From Arenibacter sp. F26102 (GTDB lineage Bacteria; Bacteroidota; Bacteroidia; Flavobacteriales; Flavobacteriaceae), in the NCBI RefSeq assembly GCF_023015865.1, contig NZ_JALKBC010000005.1, forward strand, positions 62,001 through 126,000: DNA of 64,000 nucleotides, written 5' to 3'. Below, in pieces: positions 26,011-35,933 of this stretch. The translations under genes and the position numbers were made by a program. Positions within the stretch are counted from its first letter, which is position 1, and each line of letters opens with the position of its first letter. A model generated the notes under the pieces. That model did no database searches. It was not told the origin of the DNA and saw only the letters and a list, made by a program, of their open reading frames with translations.

Positions 26011-26795
26011 TTTAACAGAGATAATAATTTTTCCCATGACTTTTCAAAGGCCATAGTATTTGGGCCATAAGTCTCTTCGGCCCCTCTTCGCATAAAAGCA
26101 TGTCCGGCGCCTTCGTAAATATCAAGGGTATATGGGTTACCGTATTCTTTCATTGCTTTTTCAGTATCTGGAATGGTTGCATTAACCCTATTATCTGCTC
26201 CTCCATAAAAACCATAGATAGGGGATTTAATACTTTTTAAGGTCGATAAATCCTTGGGGGCCGTACCATAATATACCATTACGCTTTCCAACTTTGGGTT
26301 TTGTGTGGCATAGGTGAAACTTTGAGATCCGCCCCAACAGAATCCCACTAGAGAAACCTTTCCATTGCTTGATGAATCATTGTTTATATAGGTGTAGACC
26401 ATATCCAAATCCTTGTTTACCTGCTCTTGGTCCAAGGCATAGATGGCTTCCCTTGCTTTGTCAGAATTTTCAAAATCGCTCGTTTTATCAATGCCCTCAA
26501 CGGTGTTGGATATTAGGTCCGGGGCAATGACTAAAAACCCTTGACCTGCCAACTCGTCCGAAAAGGTCCTGGCCCATTCGTTTAAACCCATATTTTCGTG
26601 GATCAGGACAACTGCCTTGGTAGAGGTGCTGCTTTCAGGGTATACTACAAATGCCTTTAAAACACTACCATTATCCCTTTTAAAATCCACCCATTCCTGA
26701 TGTCGTGGGGATTCAGTCAATTTATTGGATTCTTGGGCCAACAATAGCCCTGGAAATCCGATCAATACTACAAGTATTTGAAAATTTATCTTCAT
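26007..26795 (-). CDS. Dienelactone hydrolase-family protein, exported
   Basis: The 262-residue protein has a signal peptide (LVVLIGFPGLLLAQ, cut near 20) and the dienelactone hydrolase fold with nucleophile Cys in VSLVGFCWGGSQS, Asp in GGADNRVN and His in YEGAGHAFMRR. The family hydrolyses lactones and esters. The exported form in a peptidase operon is unusual for a dienelactone pathway, so the substrate is likely different. Its stop overlaps the M1 start by four bases. It starts 25 bases after the M28 stop. Confidence 0.9.
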   Translation of the reverse strand: MKINFQILVVLIGFPGLLLAQESNKLTESPRHQEWVDFKRDNGSVLKAFVVYPESSTSTKAVVLIHENMGLNEWARTFSDELAGQGFLVIAPDLISNTVEGIDKTSDFENSDKAREAIYALDQEQVNKDLDMVYTYINNDSSSNGKVSLVGFCWGGSQSFTYATQNPKLESVMVYYGTAPKDLSTLKSIKSPIYGFYGGADNRVNATIPDTEKAMKEYGNPYTLDIYEGAGHAFMRRGAEETYGPNTMAFEKSWEKLLSLLK

Positions 26796-26820
26796 GAAAT
26801 TTTGTGCTAATTGCCTTATA

Positions 26821-28152
26821 TTACCTTAAAATGGCATTGGGGAAAACCACTACACTTTCAAAGCCATCCTCACCCACGGCAGATACCCCAAAGAAAAAAT
26901 TATCCAACACTACACCCTCCAAGGTATATTCCGATACATCGCCTACAGATCTACTGTGGTCCCAAGTTGGGGAGGTGGTATCTCTCCAGTAGATTTTATA
27001 TCCAACAGCTCCCGGAACTTTGCTCCATTCAAACTTGGCAGAAGGCTCAACGATCCCTCCAATTTTCACCTCTTCGGGTGCGGGAGGTGCCCAGGCCAAA
27101 GAAGCCAAATTAATCGCATTTACGGCCGTTAGTTTCTTGGCATAGACAAAATTTACATGCTCTAGGACATCGCCATAGGCAATTCCATTTTCTACCCTTA
27201 TGTCTTGGTGTTGTTGAGTGTAATTTTCGTGGGCCTCCATTATCCTGATTCCGGCATAACCAGCGTCATTAAATGGCCGATGGTGTCCACCCCGTCCAAA
27301 TCTATCCAATCTATAGATCATCATGGGGTTCATTTCCGGCATATATGTCTTTACGTTCTTATGAACGTAACGGGCCAATTGTCTTGAAATTCCATCAACT
27401 TCTCCGCCGTAAAACCGGCGCATATTTCTTTCCCTTTCCGTTTCGGTCGGGGGTACGGGCTCAGAAAAAATCCTAAAATCGGTATTGCTAATAATTCCAT
27501 CCACCCCTTTAATATTGCCAATCATATCATTATTGAATATCCCGATAATATCCCATCCCTTTTCCTTGGCATTTTTCACCAAACCCTGTCCACCAAAAAG
27601 CCCTTGTTCTTCTCCGGAAAGCCCTAGGTATATTATACTATTCTCAAATTTATAATGGGAGAGGACTCTAGCTGCCTCTATGGTACCGGCCATACCACTG
27701 GCATTATCATTGGCACCAGGGGAATCGGAAGTGTAATTGTTGGCATCGCTGACACGTGAATCTATATCCCCGCTCATAATTATATAGCGGTCGGGGTATT
27801 TGGAGCCCCTTTGAATGGCCATAACATTAACCACCCAAACATCCTTGGGGATTCGGTTGTTTTCGTCCTTTTTCACCAAGTCCTTTTGAAAGGAGACTTC
27901 CAGGCAATTGTCGCAATTGTTGGAAATTTTGTCGAACTCACTTTTGATCCATCTTCTTGCCGCTCCAATGCCCCTAGTATTGGAAATCGTGTCGCTAAGG
28001 GTATGCCGTGTACCAAAATTGGCTAATACGGTAACGTCATTTTCTATTCTTTCGGCCGAAACCTTGTCCATTATTTCATAAATGCGGTGGTCTGTCTGGG
28101 CCAAAAGGCAGTAAGAAAATAGAAATATACATGTAGTGATTAATTTGTGCAT
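26821..28152 (-). CDS. M28-family aminopeptidase with C-terminal FnIII-like domain
   Basis: The 443-residue protein has a signal peptide (IFLFSYCLLAQ, cut near 19). The M28 domain covers about 30-345: the first metal-site block reads MSGDIDSRVSD with D129 where most members have His, the bridging Asp is D149 in PGANDNASG, the catalytic Glu pair is in GLSGEEQGLFG, then FNNDMIGN and the last ligand region GGHHRPFNDAGY. Residues 355-443 form a fibronectin-III-like domain (AKFEWSKVPGAVGYKIYWRD). Secreted aminopeptidase; first gene of the run down to 23035, with a promoter element at 28190-28197. Confidence 0.9.
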   Translation of the reverse strand: MHKLITTCIFLFSYCLLAQTDHRIYEIMDKVSAERIENDVTVLANFGTRHTLSDTISNTRGIGAARRWIKSEFDKISNNCDNCLEVSFQKDLVKKDENNRIPKDVWVVNVMAIQRGSKYPDRYIIMSGDIDSRVSDANNYTSDSPGANDNASGMAGTIEAARVLSHYKFENSIIYLGLSGEEQGLFGGQGLVKNAKEKGWDIIGIFNNDMIGNIKGVDGIISNTDFRIFSEPVPPTETERERNMRRFYGGEVDGISRQLARYVHKNVKTYMPEMNPMMIYRLDRFGRGGHHRPFNDAGYAGIRIMEAHENYTQQHQDIRVENGIAYGDVLEHVNFVYAKKLTAVNAINLASLAWAPPAPEEVKIGGIVEPSAKFEWSKVPGAVGYKIYWRDTTSPTWDHSRSVGDVSEYTLEGVVLDNFFFGVSAVGEDGFESVVVFPNAILR

Positions 28153-28189
28153 TCGTCTTGGGTTTGGCTTGGTAATTTACGGTTATCCG

Positions 28190-28197
28190 CAAAATTA
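28190..28197 (-). promoter_or_regulatory. -7 promoter element for the M28-to-NYN gene run
   Basis: On the minus strand this reads TAATTTTG, an exact TAnnTTTG, 37 bases before the M28 ATG at 28152. It lies between the MFS stop (28207) and the M28 start, so the run can be transcribed separately from the MFS gene. Confidence 0.5.
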
Positions 28198-28206
28198 GCT
28201 TCTTAA

Positions 28207-29376
28207 TTATATGTTAAGTCCTCTTTTTCGCATTGCCAATAATCCGAGTATTGGACCAAGGGACAAGAAGGTAAAAATATAGCTCGGATCTATAACATCC
28301 AACCAGTAAGTTAGCAATTGTATACTGATAATGCTGATGCTGAAACCAATACAATTCACAAGCGTTAGTGCTGTGCCCTTTAATTGTAGGGGAACTGCAT
28401 TAGCGACCAAGGTCGAGAATTGAGGTGAATCTGAAGCAACAAATATTCCCCAAAGGCAAAATGCCAGTAGAAAAAGGTAGCTAGGCAAGCTAAAAAAAAA
28501 TGGGGAAGTAATACATAGCAATCCGGAGAGCAACAATGAGGCCATTGCTACTTTTTTACTGCCCAATTTAAGTGAAATATGTCCGCCAATGGCACAGGAA
28601 ACTCCTCCCAAGGCAATAATGGAAAATGTCCAAATAGAAAATGGAAGTTGATTATTATGAAGGGAATTATAGGTTTTTATAGCAAAGGGAATAAAGGCCC
28701 AGAAGGCATAAAGTTCCCACATGTGGCCAAAGTAGCCTACTGCGGCTTTTTTAAAGGCAGGAATTCTAAAAAGGGCTATTCCAGCTCGTAATTGCAAAAC
28801 CTTGCTTGGTTTTCTGTACGGGCCATTGGGGACCAAAAAAAACATGGATGCCCCACCGATAATAGAGAGTAACGAGGTTATTTTAATTACAATGGTATAA
28901 TCTTCGCTCAATTCCAAACCCTGAATCAAATGAGGAAATGCAGTGCCCAGAACCAGTGCTCCTACCAAATATCCCAAGGCCTTACCCAATCCTTGTTCAT
29001 AATAATCGGCGGCAATCTTCATCCCCACAGGGTATATTCCCGCAAGAAAAAAACCGGTACCAAATCTGGCCATAAAGAGTGCTGCGTTGGTAATATCACC
29101 GGCAAGTAGTACCGCGTTACAAAGTGCTGCTAAAAAGGCACATATCATAAAGACTTTGGTAGGCGAATAGCGGTCGGCAATCATCAATAGAGCAAAAACC
29201 AAGGTACCTATTATAAAGCCTATTTGTACTGAAGAAAGTACATATCCAATAATTTCCGTCCCCAAGCCGGTTTTAAGGATTAGGTCATCGATAACGGCAT
29301 TCCCTGCAAACCACGATGAGGTACACGCAAATTGCGAAATAATAATGACAGGCAGTATAAAGTGCTTTTGCTTCAA
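28207..29376 (-). CDS. Major facilitator superfamily transporter
   Basis: The 389-residue protein has twelve hydrophobic segments and an MFS signature between helices 2 and 3 (LLMIADRYSPTKVFMICAF). The first helix region begins PVIIISQFACTSSWFAGNAV. No ligand can be told from the sequence. It may belong to the same strand unit as the M28 gene, 54 bases downstream, but that gene has its own promoter element. Inner membrane; family certain, substrate unknown. Confidence 0.88.
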   Translation of the reverse strand: MKQKHFILPVIIISQFACTSSWFAGNAVIDDLILKTGLGTEIIGYVLSSVQIGFIIGTLVFALLMIADRYSPTKVFMICAFLAALCNAVLLAGDITNAALFMARFGTGFFLAGIYPVGMKIAADYYEQGLGKALGYLVGALVLGTAFPHLIQGLELSEDYTIVIKITSLLSIIGGASMFFLVPNGPYRKPSKVLQLRAGIALFRIPAFKKAAVGYFGHMWELYAFWAFIPFAIKTYNSLHNNQLPFSIWTFSIIALGGVSCAIGGHISLKLGSKKVAMASLLLSGLLCITSPFFFSLPSYLFLLAFCLWGIFVASDSPQFSTLVANAVPLQLKGTALTLVNCIGFSISIISIQLLTYWLDVIDPSYIFTFLSLGPILGLLAMRKRGLNI

Positions 29377-29466
29377 TTCAGAGCCTTGTTAGGTAATTGG
29401 AAATAGGGTATATATGCGGTGAAAATCAATTAAAACAACCTACCAACGTTACAATATGGCTCTTCT

Positions 29467-31686
29467 TTATTTTTTTGGTTGATCAACAAAATGTTCAAGC
29501 AAATCCCTAACGTTCTTAATACTGTCTACATAATACCTGGCCTGGGTTTTTTGACGTCCTACTTTTACGGTAATGGCGCTATCCGGTAATTCCTGGAACA
29601 TAAATTCATCGGTCCAATCATCCCCTATGGCAAATACAAAATCATATTCCTTTTGGGAAAACACGCGCATAGCGGCACGACCTTTGTTTACGTTGCTGCT
29701 CTTAATTTCGATTACCTTATTTCCGTTCAGTATACTCAAATCGTCATTGGCAATTAAACTGGTCAGTACCGTATTGAGTTCTGTTGCCCTTTTTTGTCCA
29801 AAATCTGGATCGGTCTTTCTGTAGTGCCATGCGAGAGAATAGTTTTTTTCTTCGATAAAGCTGCCTGGAGTCCTATCAACAAAAGATTCCAATACGGGAT
29901 GAATTTTTTCCATCCAATCCCTTTTAACATTTTCCAACATTCTAAACTCTTCTCCGTTTTCAGAGATCCACACCCCATGTTCCACGATCATATTATACTT
30001 TTTTGGCAAAAACCATTTGGTGAAGGTATCTTTGTCACGACCACTAATCAAGTATATATCGGTATTTTTCAATGCCGACATACGGTCCAATAAATCGTAC
30101 ATTTCCTCATCTGGATTTGCTTTTTGTGGATCACCGTGAAAGCCTGCCAAGGTACCATCATAGTCCAAGAATAATAATCTTTTTTTCGCCTTCCCATAAT
30201 CGTCTGTAATAACCTTCAACATATCTTTGGACAACCTGCGTGACTTATAGGAATGGTCTATTTCTTTTTGATTTTGTAGGGAGGTCATAAAGTCATTGGC
30301 CCATTTTTCTACATTATATCTTTTCAATCTTTTTTGTAAAATTGAATTTCTAGCCTGTTGCTCTTCTACAGGCATATTAATGGCTTCGTAGAGGGCGTCT
30401 GCAATTTCCTCAAAATTATTGGGATTAATAAGCAATGATTCGTTCATTTCGTTCGCGGAACCGGCCATTTCACTAAGGATAAGAACACCGGTTTGATCGG
30501 TTCTTGTGGCAATATATTCCTTGGCCACAAGGTTCATTCCGTCCCTAATGGGTGTTAACCAGGCAATATCACTGGAAGTATAAAGATCTATTAGGTTTTC
30601 GAAGGGCATAGACCGATAAAAATACCAGATGGGTGTCCAGCTTACAGTTGAAAATTCCCCGTTGATTCTCCCCACCAACTCATCTATTTCCTTTTTAAGC
30701 AATTGATATTGTGGCACATTTGATCGGGAAGGCACTGCTAGGACAATAAGTCTAACCTTTTCCTTGTACTGGGGGTATTTGTTTAAAAAATATTCAAAGG
30801 CATTAAGTCGCTTCGCAATTCCCTTCGAATAATCCAAACGGTCTATAGATAAAAAGAACTTGGCGTCAGGAGCTGATTCTTTGTGCATATCCAATCTTCG
30901 TTGTAATTCCGATCGTTGGCCAGATTTATTTTCATCGTGTTTTTTCGCAGCGTCGCTAAATTTTTTATAATCAATTCCCATAGGAAAGGAATCTACTTTT
31001 ATAACACGGTCTTCAAGATGGATATCATTGAAACTCACTTCCAACCCCAACAATCTCCTTACCGAACTTAAAAAATGTCTTTCGTAATCATAGGTGTGAA
31101 AACCGATCAAATCTGATCCCAACAACCCCATTAGAACTTCTTTACGCCAGGGTAAAGTTCTAAATATCTCATAGGAGGGGAAAGGTATATGCAAAAAGAA
31201 ACCAATTGAAATATTGGGGCGCTTTTCCCGCACCATCTGCGGTACCAGCATCAATTGGTAGTCATGCACCCAAATAGTGTCATTGTCCCCTGCTTTTTCC
31301 AAAATGGCATCCGCAAATTTTTGGTTTACGGCTTTATACGTATTCCAACTTTCAAGCTCAAATTCCGAATATTCCAAAAAATAATGAAATAGCGGCCAAA
31401 TGGTACGGTTGCTAAAGCCGTAATAAAAACCATCTACTTCTTCCGAACTTAGATTTACCTTGGATGATCCGTGCTCTGCCAAGGCCTTGTCAATTTCAGG
31501 GGCAAGTCCGTCTGGAATTTCTTCGTCCGTTAATCCGCTCCATCCAATCCACAGACTATCACCTCCTTTATGAACAGATTTCATACCCGTGGCCAATCCG
31601 CCTACACTTGGTATTGCAGTAATGCTTCCATTATCAATTTGTAATTGTACGGGTAGTCTATTTGAGATTATGATAGTTTTGGCCAT
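29467..31686 (-). CDS. Bifunctional trehalose-6-phosphate synthase/phosphatase
   Basis: Residues 1-470 form an OtsA-type GT20 synthase (GGLATGMKSVHKGGDSLWIGWSG region, WVHDYQLMLVPQMVR, DRLDYSKGIAKRLNAFEYFL, RDGMNLVAKEYIA). Residues 495-735 form an OtsB-type HAD phosphatase (LLFLDYDGTLAGF motif I, ISGRDKDTF, AIGDDWTDEFMF motif IV). It should make trehalose from UDP-glucose and glucose-6-phosphate in one polypeptide, as common in Bacteroidota. It diverges from the GH15 enzyme at 31790, which could use the product or other glucosides. Cytosolic; call certain. Confidence 0.96.
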   Translation of the reverse strand: MAKTIIISNRLPVQLQIDNGSITAIPSVGGLATGMKSVHKGGDSLWIGWSGLTDEEIPDGLAPEIDKALAEHGSSKVNLSSEEVDGFYYGFSNRTIWPLFHYFLEYSEFELESWNTYKAVNQKFADAILEKAGDNDTIWVHDYQLMLVPQMVREKRPNISIGFFLHIPFPSYEIFRTLPWRKEVLMGLLGSDLIGFHTYDYERHFLSSVRRLLGLEVSFNDIHLEDRVIKVDSFPMGIDYKKFSDAAKKHDENKSGQRSELQRRLDMHKESAPDAKFFLSIDRLDYSKGIAKRLNAFEYFLNKYPQYKEKVRLIVLAVPSRSNVPQYQLLKKEIDELVGRINGEFSTVSWTPIWYFYRSMPFENLIDLYTSSDIAWLTPIRDGMNLVAKEYIATRTDQTGVLILSEMAGSANEMNESLLINPNNFEEIADALYEAINMPVEEQQARNSILQKRLKRYNVEKWANDFMTSLQNQKEIDHSYKSRRLSKDMLKVITDDYGKAKKRLLFLDYDGTLAGFHGDPQKANPDEEMYDLLDRMSALKNTDIYLISGRDKDTFTKWFLPKKYNMIVEHGVWISENGEEFRMLENVKRDWMEKIHPVLESFVDRTPGSFIEEKNYSLAWHYRKTDPDFGQKRATELNTVLTSLIANDDLSILNGNKVIEIKSSNVNKGRAAMRVFSQKEYDFVFAIGDDWTDEFMFQELPDSAITVKVGRQKTQARYYVDSIKNVRDLLEHFVDQPKK

Positions 31687-31789
31687 AATTTGACGTTTTT
31701 AAGTGTTATTCGTATTTAATTTGCCTAAATTTCGGTAAAATGATGTGTAAAACCTACTAATAAAGGTTATTTAAAGGACAAAATATAAT

Positions 31790-33601
31790 ATGGATAATTT
31801 AGATTACGGAATAATAGGGAATTGTAGAAGTGCTGCATTGATTTCTAAGAATGGTTCATTGGATTGGTGTTGTTTGCCAGAATTTGATTCCTCTTCCATA
31901 TTTGCAAAAATTCTTGATGATGAAATAGGAGGTAGTTTTGAAATCTTGGTGGATGATACTTACACTATTGAACAAAAGTATATTCCCTTGACCGCTATTT
32001 TGGTCACGAGCTTTTCTGATGGTATAAATACTTTTGAAGTTCAAGATTTTATGCCCCGTTATTATAAGCACAGTGGAGGCTATAATGCACCCCCGGAAAT
32101 TATACGATATATAAAGCTAGTTTCGGGCAAGCCGGTATTTAGGGTATTGTACAATCCCAAACTGGAATACGCCATGGGGAAAACAAATACCTATGTCAAA
32201 AAGAGTTTTATTGCCAGTTTAACCCATGAGGTAAAGTTCGATACCTTTTTTCTTTACACTTCTTTTAATAAAGAAAGTGTACTGGCACAACGTGAAATAG
32301 TTTTGGAAAGCGATGGATATTTTCTGTTGGGCTATAATGAAAAGATATTGGAGCCAACCTTGGAAAGGGTTTATTTAGAATTGGAGCGCACCAAAGTTTA
32401 CTGGTTGAATTGGTCCAGCAAGACACCTACTTATAAGAAATATGATGCCGAGATAAAAAGAAGTGCCCTAACCTTAAAGATGTTAAGTTATGATAAGTCC
32501 GGTGCCGTTCTAGCCGCTGCAACCACCTCACTTCCAGAAACCATAGGTGAAGTTAGGAATTGGGACTATCGTTTTTGTTGGATCCGGGATGCCTCCATGG
32601 TAATTAAGGTGGTTGGACAATTGGGTCATAAGAATATAGCCAAACGTTATTTACAATTTATCATTGACCTTATTCCGGATAAGGATGAGAAGTTGCAAAT
32701 AATGTACGGTATAAATAAGGAGAAAAAGTTAACGGAAGAAACTTTGGATCACTTGAAAGGTTACAAGGATTCTAAACCTGTAAGAGTAGGAAACGCAGCT
32801 TACAAGCAGCGGCAGAATGATATATATGGTATCCTTATGGATGTTATATACACACAATTGGAGAAATTTAATACGGAAATAGAGAATGGGGAAGAGCTTT
32901 GGGGAATTACCAAGGGAATTGTTTGGATCGTAAATAAGCATTGGCAAGAGGCCGATAAGGGGATATGGGAATTCCGTACAGAGGACAGGCATTTTACATT
33001 TTCAAAGGTGCTATGTTGGACGGCTATTGACAGGGCTATTAAAGTGGCCGAACTTTTTGGGAAGCAGAGAAAATTGAATAAATGGCGAACTTTGGAGAAG
33101 GAAATTCGAGAGGATATTCATTCGCACGCATGGAATGAAGAAAAACAGGCATTTACACAATCTTATGGATCGCCACATTTGGATGCCTCGGTACTATTAA
33201 TGGAATCTTATGGTTTTATTGATCCCAAAGATCCCAAGTATGTAAGTACGGTGCTGGCCATTGAACGTGAATTATGTAATGACGGCCTTCTATATCGTTA
33301 TAAAAATGAAGATGATTTTGGATTGCCCTCATCCTCCTTTACTATTTGTACTTTTTGGTTTATCAATAGTCTATTTAAGATAGGTCATGAAGAAAAGGCA
33401 ATGAAACATTTTGATCAATTATTGAGTTATAGCAACCATTTAGGTCTGTTTAGTGAGGATATAGATTTTGAGACAAAGAGGTTGCTGGGCAACTTCCCTC
33501 AAGCGTATTCGCATTTGGCATTGATAGAATGTGCTATGAATTTTTCCAAAAAACACAGTGAAATGGAAATATTGGAGTCACTTACCGATCACGATAAATA
33601 A
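31790..33601 (+). CDS. Glycoside hydrolase family 15 protein (trehalase or glucoamylase type)
   Basis: The 603-residue protein lacks a signal peptide. The N-terminal domain begins DYGIIGNCRSAALISKNGSLDWCCLPEFDS, typical of bacterial GH15; the catalytic toroid includes RNWDYRFCWIRDASMVI near 260-276 and LFSEDIDFETKRLLGNFPQAYSHLAL near 560-586, where the second catalytic acid lies. The divergent OtsAB gene makes trehalose breakdown a likely role, because some GH15 enzymes are trehalases; glucoamylase or isomaltosidase activity remains possible. The space 31687-31789 is shared between the two promoters. Confidence 0.9.
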   Translation: MDNLDYGIIGNCRSAALISKNGSLDWCCLPEFDSSSIFAKILDDEIGGSFEILVDDTYTIEQKYIPLTAILVTSFSDGINTFEVQDFMPRYYKHSGGYNAPPEIIRYIKLVSGKPVFRVLYNPKLEYAMGKTNTYVKKSFIASLTHEVKFDTFFLYTSFNKESVLAQREIVLESDGYFLLGYNEKILEPTLERVYLELERTKVYWLNWSSKTPTYKKYDAEIKRSALTLKMLSYDKSGAVLAAATTSLPETIGEVRNWDYRFCWIRDASMVIKVVGQLGHKNIAKRYLQFIIDLIPDKDEKLQIMYGINKEKKLTEETLDHLKGYKDSKPVRVGNAAYKQRQNDIYGILMDVIYTQLEKFNTEIENGEELWGITKGIVWIVNKHWQEADKGIWEFRTEDRHFTFSKVLCWTAIDRAIKVAELFGKQRKLNKWRTLEKEIREDIHSHAWNEEKQAFTQSYGSPHLDASVLLMESYGFIDPKDPKYVSTVLAIERELCNDGLLYRYKNEDDFGLPSSSFTICTFWFINSLFKIGHEEKAMKHFDQLLSYSNHLGLFSEDIDFETKRLLGNFPQAYSHLALIECAMNFSKKHSEMEILESLTDHDK

Positions 33602-33675
33602 TAAAGGTCATGATTTAGGCACAGCGGCCTTAAGAAGGTGGTTCAAGTACAATTGCAGGAAACTGCTCTTATCCT

Positions 33676-34440
33676 TTAGAATTTTTCAAACACCCCCAGG
33701 CCAAACAAGGCAAAATCGTATTTTACGGGGTCATGGGGGTCTAATTTTCTAAGGTTAGTGTCTAATTCCGTCAAGGCCTTTCCGTCATTTTGTCTGCGCT
33801 GAATTAAGCCCAGTTTGCGTGCCACATTACCGGAATGGACATCCAAGGGACAAGACAGTTGGGAAGGTTTAATTTTATTCCAAATGCCAAAATCCACTCC
33901 GGTGTTATTATCTCTTACCATCCACCTTAAAAACATGTTAATACGTTTGGCCGCTGACCCTTTTAAGGGGTCGGACACATGTTTTGTGGTCCTCGATAAA
34001 TGGTCGAGTTCAAAGAAAATAGTCTTGAAATGTGAGATGGAAGATTGTAGTGATTTTAAATCACTTTTCAGTGCGAACAATTCCTCCAGACCCGAATGAT
34101 GTTTGTAAATGTTTTTTAAACTGCGTATAAAATACCTAAGGTCTTCACCGTTGAAAGTTCTATGCACAAAGCCATGAAGTTTTTCAATATCCTGCTCTTC
34201 ATGGTTCATTACGAAGTCGAAAGGGGAGGAGTCCAGCATTTCCATCATTCGTTCTGCATTGTTTATGATACTTTTTCTGTTGCCCCAAGCAATGGTAGAG
34301 GTTAGAAAGCCACTGATTTCGATATCCTCCTTTTTTGTAAATCTATGTGGAATTTGGATGGGGTCCGTAGATAAAAAATCGGGGCGGTTATATTGTACAA
34401 CCTTGGCATCCAAAAATTCTTTGAGTTCCTGCTGTGTCAT
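33676..34440 (-). CDS. TIGR02757/DUF2400 family protein
   Basis: The 254-residue protein is soluble and has the typical blocks DPIQIPHRFTKKEDIEISGF, STIAWGNRKSIINNAERMM, FVHRTFNGEDLRYFI and the C-terminal PSQLSCPLDVHSGNVARKLGL plus FALFGLGVFEKF. The end resembles helix-hairpin-helix DNA glycosylases (the PLDVH...ARKLGL part), which is the usual suggestion for this family. The function is not established. Its start overlaps the CPBP stop by four bases, so it is the third gene of a coupled operon. Confidence 0.88.
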   Translation of the reverse strand: MTQQELKEFLDAKVVQYNRPDFLSTDPIQIPHRFTKKEDIEISGFLTSTIAWGNRKSIINNAERMMEMLDSSPFDFVMNHEEQDIEKLHGFVHRTFNGEDLRYFIRSLKNIYKHHSGLEELFALKSDLKSLQSSISHFKTIFFELDHLSRTTKHVSDPLKGSAAKRINMFLRWMVRDNNTGVDFGIWNKIKPSQLSCPLDVHSGNVARKLGLIQRRQNDGKALTELDTNLRKLDPHDPVKYDFALFGLGVFEKF

Positions 34441-35000
34441 TCCAAGGGGATATTTAAAAGTTTATAAAGAAGTAGTGGTGTAATTAGTATGGCATTATAT
34501 GTAGCGTGCAGGCAGATAGACCACCTTAGTCCCAATTTAACACGAACGTAACTTAAAAACGCACCCAAAATAAGCTGAGGAGCCACTAGTAACGGTGCAA
34601 TATAATATATCTTAATTGACATTTCAAAATTGGACAAATGAACCCCTGCAAACAATAAAATGGAGAGGTACAGAATGTAATTGAAATATTTTTTGTTCCT
34701 GAACCATATCAGCGGGCCTCTAAAAAGCGTTTCCTCAACTATTGGAGCAATAACTACCGCCATAAAAAATAAGGAAATGACCGAATATTCCTCTAGAAAG
34801 GTCTCAATGGCATGCTCCCCAAGATCAATTCCCAAAAGGCTTATTAACCATTCATTGAATATGGCAACAATCAGGCTCAACATTATACCCCAAGCAAGGA
34901 GGGCAGAAACAATTTTTAGCTTTAACGCATTTTGTACATGGACCAACCTTATATAGATCGGATCCTTCATAAACCTCCATACTTTATAAAGTATTTTCAT
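34437..35000 (-). CDS. CPBP-family intramembrane metalloprotease
   Basis: The 187-residue protein has about five hydrophobic helices. It carries the glutamate motif [12 protein letters not shown] near 89-100 (EExxxR form) and a second motif with His in [10 protein letters not shown] near 116-125, which together form the intramembrane metal site of CPBP/Abi (Rce1-like) proteases. A final motif near the C-terminus contains HATYNAI. Both ends overlap neighbouring genes by four bases (34437-34440 and 34997-35000), meaning translational coupling with the ATPase and DUF2400 genes. The substrate is unknown. Confidence 0.88.
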   Translation of the reverse strand: MKILYKVWRFMKDPIYIRLVHVQNALKLKIVSALLAWGIMLSLIVAIFNEWLISLLGIDLGEHAIETFLEEYSVISLFFMAVVIAPIVEETLFRGPLIWFRNKKYFNYILYLSILLFAGVHLSNFEMSIKIYYIAPLLVAPQLILGAFLSYVRVKLGLRWSICLHATYNAILITPLLLYKLLNIPLE

Positions 35001-35659
35001 CGCGTTATGGAGCCGTCCACCATGGTCAACTTTCTATCCGCCATATTAGCCAATTCCTCATTATGTGTGACAATAACAAAAGTTTGCCCAAATTGATCCC
35101 TGAGATCAAAGAATAACTTGTGAAGATTATCGGCACTTTCTGAATCCAAATTACCACTGGGTTCGTCGGCAAAAATAACGGAGGGGTTATTCACCAAAGC
35201 CCGAGCCACAGCTACCCGTTGTTGCTCTCCACCCGAAAGTTCATTGGGTTTATGTTGTAATCTGTGTGAAAGTCCCAAGAATTCCAAAAGTTCTGCGGCA
35301 CGTTTTTCCGCTTCTTCCTTTTTGGTCCCTTTAATAAAAGCGGGGATACATACATTTTCCAAGGCGGTAAACTCTGGTAATAGCTGATGGAATTGAAAGA
35401 TAAATCCAATATGACAATTACGAAATTTGGCCATCGCATTGTCCGAAAGTTTCGTTACGTCCTCTTCATTTATTAGAAGGGTGCTGTCATTTTTATTGCT
35501 TTGGGTGTCCAAAGTACCCAATATTTGTAAAAGGGTAGTTTTACCAGCGCCTGAGGGCCCTACAATGGACACAACCTCCCCTTTTTGAATGTGAAGGTCA
35601 ACTCCTTTAAGTACCTGGAGTTTGCCGTAATATTTATTGATATTTGTAGCCTTGATCAT
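34997..35659 (-). CDS. ABC transporter ATPase, LolD-like
   Basis: The start at 35659 ([14 protein letters not shown]) is the standard beginning; a longer frame from 35764 would add 35 residues without family similarity. Walker A is [13 protein letters not shown]-loop is [10 protein letters not shown], signature is [15 protein letters not shown], Walker B is [13 protein letters not shown]-loop is VTHNEEL. It matches the MacB/LolD/FtsE-type group that powers lipoprotein release. The membrane partner (LolC/E) is not nearby; a CPBP protease follows instead. Whether it is the real LolD of this organism cannot be told. Confidence 0.9.
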   Translation of the reverse strand: MIKATNINKYYGKLQVLKGVDLHIQKGEVVSIVGPSGAGKTTLLQILGTLDTQSNKNDSTLLINEEDVTKLSDNAMAKFRNCHIGFIFQFHQLLPEFTALENVCIPAFIKGTKKEEAEKRAAELLEFLGLSHRLQHKPNELSGGEQQRVAVARALVNNPSVIFADEPSGNLDSESADNLHKLFFDLRDQFGQTFVIVTHNEELANMADRKLTMVDGSITR

Positions 35660-35933
35660 CGTTTTTAAATATGGGTTGAAAGTAAACATTAACGAGAAGA
35701 ATACAAAATGGTTGTACCTACCAAAGTCTTTTCCAAATTGTTCCAATAGTGATTTTATCTTCAAAAAAATTATGGATTAATCAGACTTAATATTCTTTTT
35801 ATTATGATACGGTAATTATTATATTGTGTTCACGACAAAATCAGCCCACTTTATAAAAAGGAAATAGTATTTTAGTTTTTCATAATATTGGGGTAAGCGA
35901 ACCGATATAAAATATATTTAGGACAAGGAATTT

